From positions 1 through 56,940 of the forward strand of contig CAIKHZ010000261.1 in assembly GCA_903827375.1 (NCBI GenBank): a stretch of 56,940 nucleotides of DNA, written 5' to 3'. Positions 51,249 through 56,940 of the stretch are shown here, in pieces. Source of the stretch: Akkermansiaceae bacterium. Its GTDB lineage: Bacteria; Verrucomicrobiota; Verrucomicrobiia; Verrucomicrobiales; Akkermansiaceae. Each line of letters begins with the position of its first letter. Position 1 is the first letter of the stretch. The notes under the pieces are model-generated. The model saw only the letters and a list, made by a program, of their open reading frames with translations. It had not been told where the DNA came from and ran no database searches. A program made the translations under genes and the position numbers.

Positions 51249-52145
51249 CTACTTTTTAGGGATCTTGAGTTTTTGGCCGATGTGCAGACTGTCATTTTTG
51301 AGGTCGTTGGCCGTCAAAATCGCCTCTGCTGTGCAGTGGTGGCGGCGTGCAATTCTTTCCAAAACGTCACCATGAACCACCGTGTAAGTGGTGAATTTCT
51401 TCGGGTTCGGCGCCTCAGGCTCGGTCGTGGGACGCAATTCGCTCGGGGGCACAACCATGGCTGTGGGCAGCTTCTCCTCGGCCGGGGACTCGTCAGCGGC
51501 GCTTGCAAGGTCGGTCCCGGCAGCGGGAGCGGGTGAGATGGTTGGCTCGGTAGCAGCGGTTTCCTCACTGGGCAGCGGCTCTGGCGGGTTGGTGACTGCA
51601 GGTTGGGTGGCCGGGTCGGGCTGCGTGACGCGTTTTTGGGTAGGCGGCGCCGGGGTGCTGGCAGCGGTGCTGGCCTTGGTACCGGCCGGGCGGAGCCAGA
51701 CAAACTGATGCAAGGCACAGCCGGAGGCGTCGATAAACACCTGCATGCTCTTGCGGATAAAACCGGCACGCAGGAGGCGCAGTTCTGTGTCGAAAAGCCT
51801 CTTGTCGTTCTGGCCCCAGAAAATCCCGGCTTCAACGTACTGCTCTACCGGCAGGGGCTGCGGACGCACCGCGCGATACTCGCTCAGACCGGCATTGTTG
51901 CGGCCCTCGACGTGCGCAAAATATTGGCCCGGAGCTGCCTGGTCCTGATAAAATTGCAACTCCGCACTGGTCATCCATTGGGTATATTCCTCCTCCGGCC
52001 ACGCCGAGCTCGCCGGCAGGCAATAGCCCTTCGCCGGAGGCTCTTTGGAGGCAGCGACTCCAGATGCCTCGTGGGATGCACGCTTGGTGCAGGAACTGGC
52101 GAGGCAGACGACGGTAAGCAGGACGATCAGCGCGGGGAACTTCAT
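51249..52145 (-). CDS. LysM-domain lipoprotein
   Basis: A 298-residue lipoprotein with signal 'MKFPALIVLLTVVCLASSC' (lipobox ASSC, Cys 19). A globular part at about 35-165 has 'YCLPASSAWPEEEYTQWMTS', 'EYRAVRPQPLPVEQYVEAGI' and 'KSMQVFIDASGCALHQFVWL' and is not a family I know. A Pro/Ala/Thr/Glu-rich linker of about 80 residues leads to one C-terminal LysM domain ('TYTVVHGDVLERIARRHHC', 'NDLKNDSLHIGQKLKIPKK') for peptidoglycan binding. The layout mirrors the lipoprotein at 15823. It converges on the sigma factor gene; whether the sigma factor controls it cannot be read from the sequence. Confidence 0.88.
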   Translation of the reverse strand: MKFPALIVLLTVVCLASSCTKRASHEASGVAASKEPPAKGYCLPASSAWPEEEYTQWMTSAELQFYQDQAAPGQYFAHVEGRNNAGLSEYRAVRPQPLPVEQYVEAGIFWGQNDKRLFDTELRLLRAGFIRKSMQVFIDASGCALHQFVWLRPAGTKASTAASTPAPPTQKRVTQPDPATQPAVTNPPEPLPSEETAATEPTISPAPAAGTDLASAADESPAEEKLPTAMVVPPSELRPTTEPEAPNPKKFTTYTVVHGDVLERIARRHHCTAEAILTANDLKNDSLHIGQKLKIPKK

Positions 52146-52237
52146 GGACGGAGCAGGTTTGAAAGTGGATTGACTGGAAACGGATTGCAATCCGTTGGGA
52201 GACACTACGCAACAAGATTGATCGTTTGCGCAAATTT

Positions 52238-53650
52238 TCACTCGTGTCGCTCGGCGGCCCGGGCGATGCGCAATAACATCGCCTCGCCCAAATGCGGCCC
52301 GAGAATCTGCAAACCCACCGGCAGCGCGGAGGCCCCATCGAAGGCAGTGACGCCACAGGGAACGGAAATGGCACAGATGCCGGCGAGGTTGGGTGCCAAC
52401 GTGAAAATATCCGATAGATACTCGTCGAGCGGATCGATGGACGCGCCGCCGAGTTTGCGAGCAGGGGAGGGGGCCACAGGCGAGAGGATGGCATCGACGC
52501 GGGTGAAGGCGGATTCGAAATCATGGCGGATCAGGCTGCGCACTTTTTGGGCGCGGCTGTAATAGGCGTCGTAATAGCCGGACGACAGGACGTAGGTGCC
52601 GAGGATGATGCGGCGTTTGACTTCGGGGCCAAAGCCGATTTCGCGGGAGCGTTTGTAGAGGTCGGGGATATCAGCCGGGTTGGCGGCGCGCTGGCCGTAG
52701 CGGATGCCGTCGAAGCGTGAGAGATTGGATGACGCCTCGGCCGGGGCAATCACATAGTAGGTGGCCACCGCATATTGGGTGTGCGGCAGCGAAATGTCCA
52801 CCACCTCGGCTCCTTGGGCGGCCAGCGCCTGCACCGCCGCTTCCACTTGCCGACGCACACCCGGCGCGATGCCCTCGCCAAAGTACTCCTTTGGCAGGCC
52901 CAGCCTGAGACCTTTGACGCCGTCGTTGAGCCCACTGAGGTAGTCAGGCACAGGTGCCTCCAAGCTCGTGGAATCCAGTGGGTCTGGCCCGGCAATCACC
53001 TGCAGGATCCGCGCCGCGTCCTCCACGCTGCGGGTCAGCGGCCCGACTTGGTCCAGCGACGAGGCAAAGGCAACCAATCCATAGCGTGAGACGCGGCCAT
53101 AGGACGGCTTCAGGCCGACCACCCCGCAGTGGGATGCTGGCTGGCGGATCGATCCGCCAGTGTCCGACCCGAGGGCAGCGATGGCCGTGAAGTCGGCCAC
53201 AGCGGCAGCGGGTCCGCCCGACGATCCGCCGGGAATCCGCTCGGGATCGTGGGGGTTGCGGGTCGTCTGCAAGGCGGAGTTTTCGTTCGAGGAACCCATC
53301 GCAAATTCGTCGAGATTCATGCGCCCAAATGGAATCGCTCCGGCCGCCCGCAGCTTCCGGATGACCGTGGCGTCATAGGGCGAGCGGTAGTTTTCCGCTA
53401 GAAACCGCGACCCGCAGGTGCAGGGCTGACCGAGCACGTTGATGTTGTCCTTGATGGCTATAGGAATGCCGCCCAAGGGCAAGCTCAGATCGACCTTCTC
53501 CGCCTCGGCCATGGCGTTTTCCAGATCGTGGCCAAGGTAGGCACCGGTGCGGCCGTCCCGCGCGGCAATCTCCCCGGCAAGCCCGGAAAGAATGGCGGCG
53601 GATGTCGTTTGCCCGGCGAGAAGTTGCTGGCGGAGGGAACTGAGGGTCAT
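52238..53650 (-). CDS. gatA: GatA, Asp/Glu-tRNA amidotransferase subunit A
   Basis: A 470-residue amidase-signature enzyme. It releases ammonia from glutamine so that GatB can amidate misacylated Glu-tRNA(Gln) or Asp-tRNA(Asn). The Ser-cisSer-Lys triad is visible: Lys in 'GGIPIAIKDNINVLGQPCTC' near 67, then the Gly/Ser-rich block 'IPGGSSGGPAAAVADFTAIA' and 'ALGSDTGGSIRQPASHCGVV' near 140-170, followed by 'GLKPSYGRVSRYGLVAFASS'. The C-terminus 'GVTAFDGASALPVGLQILGP' is standard. gatC lies 25 bp upstream in the same operon; gatB is not in the window. Confidence 0.97.
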   Translation of the reverse strand: MTLSSLRQQLLAGQTTSAAILSGLAGEIAARDGRTGAYLGHDLENAMAEAEKVDLSLPLGGIPIAIKDNINVLGQPCTCGSRFLAENYRSPYDATVIRKLRAAGAIPFGRMNLDEFAMGSSNENSALQTTRNPHDPERIPGGSSGGPAAAVADFTAIAALGSDTGGSIRQPASHCGVVGLKPSYGRVSRYGLVAFASSLDQVGPLTRSVEDAARILQVIAGPDPLDSTSLEAPVPDYLSGLNDGVKGLRLGLPKEYFGEGIAPGVRRQVEAAVQALAAQGAEVVDISLPHTQYAVATYYVIAPAEASSNLSRFDGIRYGQRAANPADIPDLYKRSREIGFGPEVKRRIILGTYVLSSGYYDAYYSRAQKVRSLIRHDFESAFTRVDAILSPVAPSPARKLGGASIDPLDEYLSDIFTLAPNLAGICAISVPCGVTAFDGASALPVGLQILGPHLGEAMLLRIARAAERHE

Positions 53651-53675
53651 TTTGAGAAAAGGATGTTAGGGTGAC

Positions 53676-53969
53676 TCATGCATCGGCAACCACTTTTGGC
53701 ACGCGAATTTGCCCTTGCGACTGGTCCGGAGCGTTTTGCAGCACGGCCGAGAGTGGCAGGCTGATATGCGGCTCATCGGCACGCATCCGTCCGAAAACCG
53801 GCACGGCGTGGGCGCTCGCCTCGATGCCGTCCACGTCGAGTTGGGAGAGCGTCTCGACGTGGCCGAGAATGGCATCAAGTTGCGGCTGGAACGTGGCGAT
53901 TTCCTCGTCGCTGAGTTCCAAGCGGGCGAGGTTCGCGACGTAGCGCACGTCAATATGAGGGTGGGACAT
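53676..53969 (-). CDS. gatC: GatC, Asp/Glu-tRNA amidotransferase subunit C
   Basis: A 97-residue subunit that wraps around GatA and stabilises the GatCAB complex. 'DVRYVANLARLELSDEEIAT' opens it (the conserved 'VA.LARL.L...E' pattern). 'LDAILGHVETLSQLDVDGIE' and 'HAVPVFGRMRADEP' follow, with the C-terminal 'GQIRVPKVVADA' matching the usual 'F.VPKV' end. The gene order gatC-gatA is common. Its start is followed upstream by a long non-coding region, where the operon promoter must lie. Confidence 0.93.
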   Translation of the reverse strand: MSHPHIDVRYVANLARLELSDEEIATFQPQLDAILGHVETLSQLDVDGIEASAHAVPVFGRMRADEPHISLPLSAVLQNAPDQSQGQIRVPKVVADA

Positions 53970-54600
53970 GCGCCGAGCATCGACCCCCGAGCAGCGATTT
54001 CCAAGCGCGAAATTGTGGCACTAATATTACCGCCCGTTGGCTGCCGGAAGAATGGGCTTTTGGGATGGATGAGGGTCCGGCTTACCCCGATTTCCACAAC
54101 GACGACCCCGACCCAAACCTCTGCATGGCCTCCGCCTAATAGAAAAGCAGAATGCTCCCGAGGAACATGCCCGGGAACGCCGAGCCCCAGCTCGGCGAAA
54201 ACCCGCTTTACAGGCCAAGTTCCTCAATTTCCCACCCCCTCAGCCAGCCCCGCGTTCGGCGCTTGTGTCCTTTCTCATTTCAGCGCTTCTTCCTCTTCTT
54301 TCTCCTTGTCAGCCCCTCATCGACCGCCCTAAATCGTCTCCGATGAATGGAAGATCGCAGAAAAGTACCCATCAGGGTAGGTTTTGCCCCCTGTTACACG
54401 ACCGGTCGTGTATCCAGTTAACCCACCAGTCCGACATTGTTCCCGAAGGATTACCAATTTGGCCAGAGTGATCCCATATTCAAGAAATAGAACTAACAAG
54501 CTGTGCCATCCGACGGGCATAAGCCCTCCAGTCGCGTTCCCTCGTCTGGATCAACCACGCCCGCAGATAGAAATTAAACGTCAGTGCCAAGAGAAGTCAG
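53970..54600. other. Long intergenic region with hairpin and palindrome
   Basis: This is 631 bp between divergent genes with no convincing coding region. It holds a GC-rich hairpin, CGCCGAG (54178-54184) and CTCGGCG (54191-54197) around a six-base loop, which resembles a repeat I recall from other Verrucomicrobiota. Further right is the perfect palindrome at 54395-54412. The rest shows no clear signal. Confidence 0.6.
54395..54412. promoter_or_regulatory. Perfect 18-bp palindrome, likely repressor operator
   Basis: TACACGACCGGTCGTGTA is identical on both strands. An uninterrupted palindrome of this length with a GACCGGTC centre is typical of TetR-family operators. It lies about 190 bp upstream of the 54601 gene and about 425 bp upstream of gatC. 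No TetR-type gene is in the window, so the regulator would be encoded elsewhere. Confidence 0.6.
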
Positions 54601-55044
54601 ATGCGCAAGATCACCATAGAGAACTATCGAGTCCAGAAAGAATACCCAAGAATCGTGACCGCTGTGGCTCAAGCGCTTGCCCGGCAAAGATTTGTTGCTC
54701 CAATAGACGTCTTCCTTGGCATGGGGCTTCTGGACGCCGATGCCCTGGCGAAGTGGAGGCGCGGCGGGACTCCATATCTGGAGCGGGTGCTGCGATGCAA
54801 TCTGTCGCGAGCCAGTTCGATTCTGCGGATTCTACGATTTCACGCGTATGATCTGAACCTTAGCCCATCGATTACCAGTTACATGCACCGTAAGAATGCG
54901 TTGCGATTCTCAAAATCGGGTGAGGGACCTATTGAAGAGGCATATGCAAGACACTTTGTCGTAATTGGTAAGAAGAAGCCTTCCGAGGGCACACGGGGTC
55001 ATTCTATGGCCGGTGACCAGACACCCGGCAAACAAGGAACCTAA
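54601..55044 (+). CDS. Conserved protein of unknown function
   Basis: A 147-residue basic soluble protein. 'MRKITIENYRVQKEYPRIVT', 'RFVAPIDVFLGMGLLDADAL', 'KWRRGGTPYLERVLRCNLSR', 'SILRILRFHAYDLNLSPSIT' and 'GPIEEAYARHFVVIGKKKP' are conserved-looking blocks. I recall similar proteins in Proteobacteria, without function. It is mainly alpha-helical, has no signal or membrane helix, and carries many Arg and Lys residues that could bind nucleic acid. The palindrome at 54395 may control it. A 37-codon frame follows after 4 bp, then a terminator, so the two could form one short transcript. Gene transfer from another phylum is possible. Confidence 0.78.
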   Translation: MRKITIENYRVQKEYPRIVTAVAQALARQRFVAPIDVFLGMGLLDADALAKWRRGGTPYLERVLRCNLSRASSILRILRFHAYDLNLSPSITSYMHRKNALRFSKSGEGPIEEAYARHFVVIGKKKPSEGTRGHSMAGDQTPGKQGT

Positions 55045-55048
55045 GATT

Positions 55049-55162
55049 ATGAACCGCGATGAAACCATCATCGGACACTTTGCAGCGGCAACCCGTGGTG
55101 ACGTCGTATGCGACGGCCCCGCTTGCATCATCGCCGGCTCGTACAAGACCATGAAAGGGTAA
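55049..55162 (+). CDS. Possible small protein (37 residues)
   Basis: An ATG 4 bp after the preceding stop opens 'MNRDETIIGHFAAATRGDVV' and continues 'CDGPACIIAGSYKTMKG'. It has balanced composition with two Cys and ends just before a strong terminator, which supports a real last gene of the operon. I know no homologue, and a chance frame of this length is quite possible. Confidence 0.35.
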   Translation: MNRDETIIGHFAAATRGDVVCDGPACIIAGSYKTMKG

Positions 55163-55195
55163 ACACCATTTGCCCCGCCACATCCCCCCCACGCC

Positions 55196-55231
55196 AAGCC
55201 CGTCCGGTCTTATTGATCCGACGGGCTTTTT
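55196..55231 (+). terminator. Rho-independent terminator
   Basis: AAGCCCGTC (55196-55204) pairs with GACGGGCTT (55220-55228), and an inner GG:CC pair extends the stem next to a one-base bulge. A run of T follows directly (TTTTTCG). It ends the transcript of the 54601 and 55049 genes. Confidence 0.78.
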
Positions 55232-55311
55232 CGTTTCGTGATCTATCAATTATCTTATCCAGGCACCTGGCTTCTGCGAGATCCCCGCTGACCAACAAGC
55301 CGCGACATTTT

Positions 55312-55926
55312 CTATCGAAACCCGGATTCCCCTGGCCGAACGACACCGGTGGCCCCATTCCGCCGCGCGCTGCCACCACGGCCCGTGAGCCATGCCATGG
55401 CGATACCCGCGAGGAGGCCGAACAGGTGGCCCTCCCATGAAATACCCCGGTGGTTGGGCAGCACACCCCAGATGATGGAGCCGTAGAACAGGCCGACCAC
55501 GAGGGCGCGCACGATGGAAACCACGCTGTGTTCGATCACACCAAGCGCCACCAGATAGCCAAAATAGCCGAAGATCAGGCCACTGGCCCCGACATGGACG
55601 GTCTGGCTGCGGCCCAGCAACCAAACCGCGAGGCCTCCCCACACCACGATGCCAGCGCTGACAGACCAGAAAGTGCGCTCGCCGCGGCCCATGACAAACA
55701 GCCCAAGAATGGCAAACGGCAGGGTGTTGGCAGCCAGATGAGACCATCCGGCGTGAAGGAACGGTGCCAGTGGAATGCCAAGGAGGCCGGACAAGCGGCG
55801 CGGGACGATGCCGAATTGATCGAGTTCCAGCCAGCGACCACCTATCCAATCAACCAATTCGACTCCCCACATCACAGCGAGAAGACTGCCGATGACAAGC
55901 AGGGATCGTTTGGCAGTGGATGGCAT
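55312..55926 (-). CDS. Rhomboid family intramembrane serine protease
   Basis: A 204-residue membrane protein with six hydrophobic helices. The rhomboid catalytic dyad is present: Ser in 'HVGASGLIFGYFGYL' (GASG, near 114) and His in 'ISWEGHLFGLLAGIAMAWL' (near 167). 'PFLHAGWSHLAANTLPFAIL' near 55-75 holds the His/Asn oxyanion region (HLAxN). Rhomboids cut single-pass membrane proteins inside the bilayer; the substrate is unknown. It ends 80 bp from the plus-strand terminator, so the two units converge. The start is ATG 55926. Confidence 0.93.
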   Translation of the reverse strand: MPSTAKRSLLVIGSLLAVMWGVELVDWIGGRWLELDQFGIVPRRLSGLLGIPLAPFLHAGWSHLAANTLPFAILGLFVMGRGERTFWSVSAGIVVWGGLAVWLLGRSQTVHVGASGLIFGYFGYLVALGVIEHSVVSIVRALVVGLFYGSIIWGVLPNHRGISWEGHLFGLLAGIAMAWLTGRGGSARRNGATGVVRPGESGFR

Positions 55927-56166
55927 GACGGATTAGAAGGTACCTAGTTCTGCGGGCGGCGGCAAGCACAGGGATCCTTCTGGTCATCTCCGAGAGGCGA
56001 TTGCCGCTGGGATATGGCTTTGGGAGGATCTTGTACGGCTGCTTCCGACTCGTCTTGAGGTAGATCCACCCGAGATTGGGAGCCTCCTTCAGGGCTTTCG
56101 CTTGCCGCTGCCCTGTGGCCACTTCATGCCACATGACAAATTTGATTTTCATGAGCAATACTGGTT

Positions 56167-56394
56167 ATGGCTGCTCTAGCCGTTGGCCCGTGCCCGCAGA
56201 TGCTGTCTGCCCGTACCGCCATCGAGTTCACGTTCCCCGGAGCGATTGGCACCAGCTACCGGATCGAGGATTCTCCTGATATGAACACCTGGTCGCTTGT
56301 GGAGAGCAGGATCGCTGGCAATGGCAGCGTGATCCAGCGGTTCTACTCAACCCTCAATGTGGCCCGGCGCTATTTCCGGGTGTCGGTGGAATAG
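56167..56394 (+). pseudogene. C-terminal fragment of an exported verrucomicrobial protein
   Basis: About 75 codons. From 'IEFTFPGAIGTSYRIEDSPD' onward ('NTWSLVESRIAGNGSVIQRF', 'YSTLNVARRYFRVSVE') it matches a small beta domain that normally ends much larger secreted proteins in this phylum; the tail of the subtilisin at 21834 is of the same kind ('VTYRVEFSDSLDAGSWAQL'). There is no signal peptide and no upstream body, so this is probably a gene remnant. The 240 bp before it have no recognisable coding sequence. Confidence 0.6.
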
Positions 56395-56498
56395 TGCAAG
56401 CCGTTGGATACCTCAACCTTCCGCCCCCAACTCCGACCACCGACTCTTCCCTCCGGAGTTCACCAACTGGCAGACGCATTCAGAGCCTTTCCAAACCT

Positions 56499-56726
56499 AT
56501 GAACCCCCATCAAACAGGACCTTTGGTGCCACCTAATTCAGATCCTCCGGCAACCGGTGAACTCCCGCCAACCGACATGCATTTTGGTTCCGATGCGGAC
56601 ATGCTGGAATGGTGCCAAAGCGAAGGCATCGTTCCACACAGGGATGAGGATGGATTTTGGGACTGGCAGAGGGCCTGGGATGAATACTGCGTTAGGATTG
56701 ATAGAGAGGAAGCAGCTAAACCATGA
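56499..56726 (+). CDS. Small acidic protein of unknown function
   Basis: A 75-residue protein. The N-terminal 25 residues are Pro-rich ('MNPHQTGPLVPPNSDPPATG'). The rest, 'DADMLEWCQSEGIVPHRDED' and 'GFWDWQRAWDEYCVRIDREE', is acidic and helical with four Trp. The even codon composition and ordered second half suggest a real gene. I know no family. The next open frame begins 113 bp later on the same strand. Confidence 0.5.
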   Translation: MNPHQTGPLVPPNSDPPATGELPPTDMHFGSDADMLEWCQSEGIVPHRDEDGFWDWQRAWDEYCVRIDREEAAKP

Positions 56727-56839
56727 GCAAAGGACGGCCGGAAATCACCATTAGGCACGGCCGGGGGGGCTGGCGGAATGCGGGACAGCCTTTACAACAA
56801 GCAATTTCTTTGGTATTTTAGCGCCAACCCAGTTGCCAA

Positions 56840-56940
56840 ATGCAGCCAAAAATCAGATACAACGACCCATGGGAGTCCATTCCAGTGGACTATGTGGATG
56901 ACATCCTGGAGCTCTTTGACAGATCATTACAACCCAGCCA
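56840..56940 (+). CDS. Start of a coding region, cut by the window edge
   Basis: From the ATG at 56840 the frame is open to the end of the window and reads 'MQPKIRYNDPWESIPVDYVD', 'DILELFDRSLQPS'. It looks like coding sequence (charged and aromatic residues, no stops in 33 codons). Too short to assign. Confidence 0.45.
   Translation, partial: MQPKIRYNDPWESIPVDYVDDILELFDRSLQPS

Noticed and set aside
51603-52562. 319-codon frame antisense to the LysM lipoprotein and gatA
   Set aside because: It crosses the boundary of two well-supported minus-strand genes and has low-complexity content.
55850-56158. 102-codon minus-strand frame upstream of the rhomboid gene
   Set aside because: It overlaps the rhomboid start, has no recognisable domain, and its second half is the rhomboid gene read in another frame.

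Overview
The window looks like chromosomal DNA of a Verrucomicrobiota bacterium, probably class Verrucomicrobiae. I infer this from gene families typical of the PVC superphylum: a ThuA / PVC-type dehydrogenase / CxxCH haem fusion, DUF6797-like cytochromes, SHD1-domain secreted proteins, URO-D-like proteins ending in the 'MKDISTVRYDP' signature, and fragments of DUF1080 hydrolases. Dispersed hairpin repeats and the moderately high GC agree. There is no phage, plasmid backbone, complete insertion sequence, rRNA or CRISPR array.

Layout. 1-2.8 kb: a hairpin tandem repeat, an LptF/LptG-type permease, a DUF4337 membrane protein and a secreted CAP-domain protein. 3.0-4.0 kb: tRNA-Ala(CGC), a wrecked hsdM (type I methyltransferase) remnant and a nested inverted repeat between convergent genes. 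4.0-16.5 kb, all minus strand: a giant alpha-2-macroglobulin-like protein that has lost its thioester, the ATPase YchF, an AI-2E family transporter, an AEC transporter and a LysM lipoprotein. 16.8-17.5 kb: a VapBC toxin-antitoxin pair with a clear operator. 17.6-27.9 kb, minus strand: a double DUF3857/transglutaminase protein, a subtilisin with a PA insert, a URO-D-like protein, a lipoprotein of unknown function and an APC permease.

28.2-43.4 kb is the most distinctive part. It starts with two SHD1 proteins, one a degenerate peptidase and the other a tandem retropepsin. Then come a HiPIP electron carrier, a ThuA protein, a sugar isomerase-like TIM barrel, an alpha/beta hydrolase, the 1460-residue ThuA-NPCBM-propeller-HEAT-cytochrome protein, a DUF1080 remnant, a GH4 glycosidase and a DUF6797-type cytochrome. 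I read the stretch from the HiPIP onward as an exported sugar-oxidation (3-keto-sugar type) module with its own electron carriers. 43.9-46.2 kb: feoA-feoB plus a Cys-rich FeoB partner (ferrous iron uptake), which could supply iron to these haem and Fe-S proteins.

46.2-56.9 kb: agmatine deiminase, YqgE, RibBA, a BrnT/BrnA toxin-antitoxin pair, an ECF sigma factor, a second LysM lipoprotein, gatA-gatC, a conserved protein downstream of a perfect 18-bp palindrome, a rhomboid protease, and several small or broken genes up to the window edge.

Two repeat families, at 28.0 and 43.5 kb, flank the 28-43 kb region. The pentamer CTAAC seems enriched on the coding strand in the genes I sampled. Functions are read from sequence motifs alone; no database search was run.
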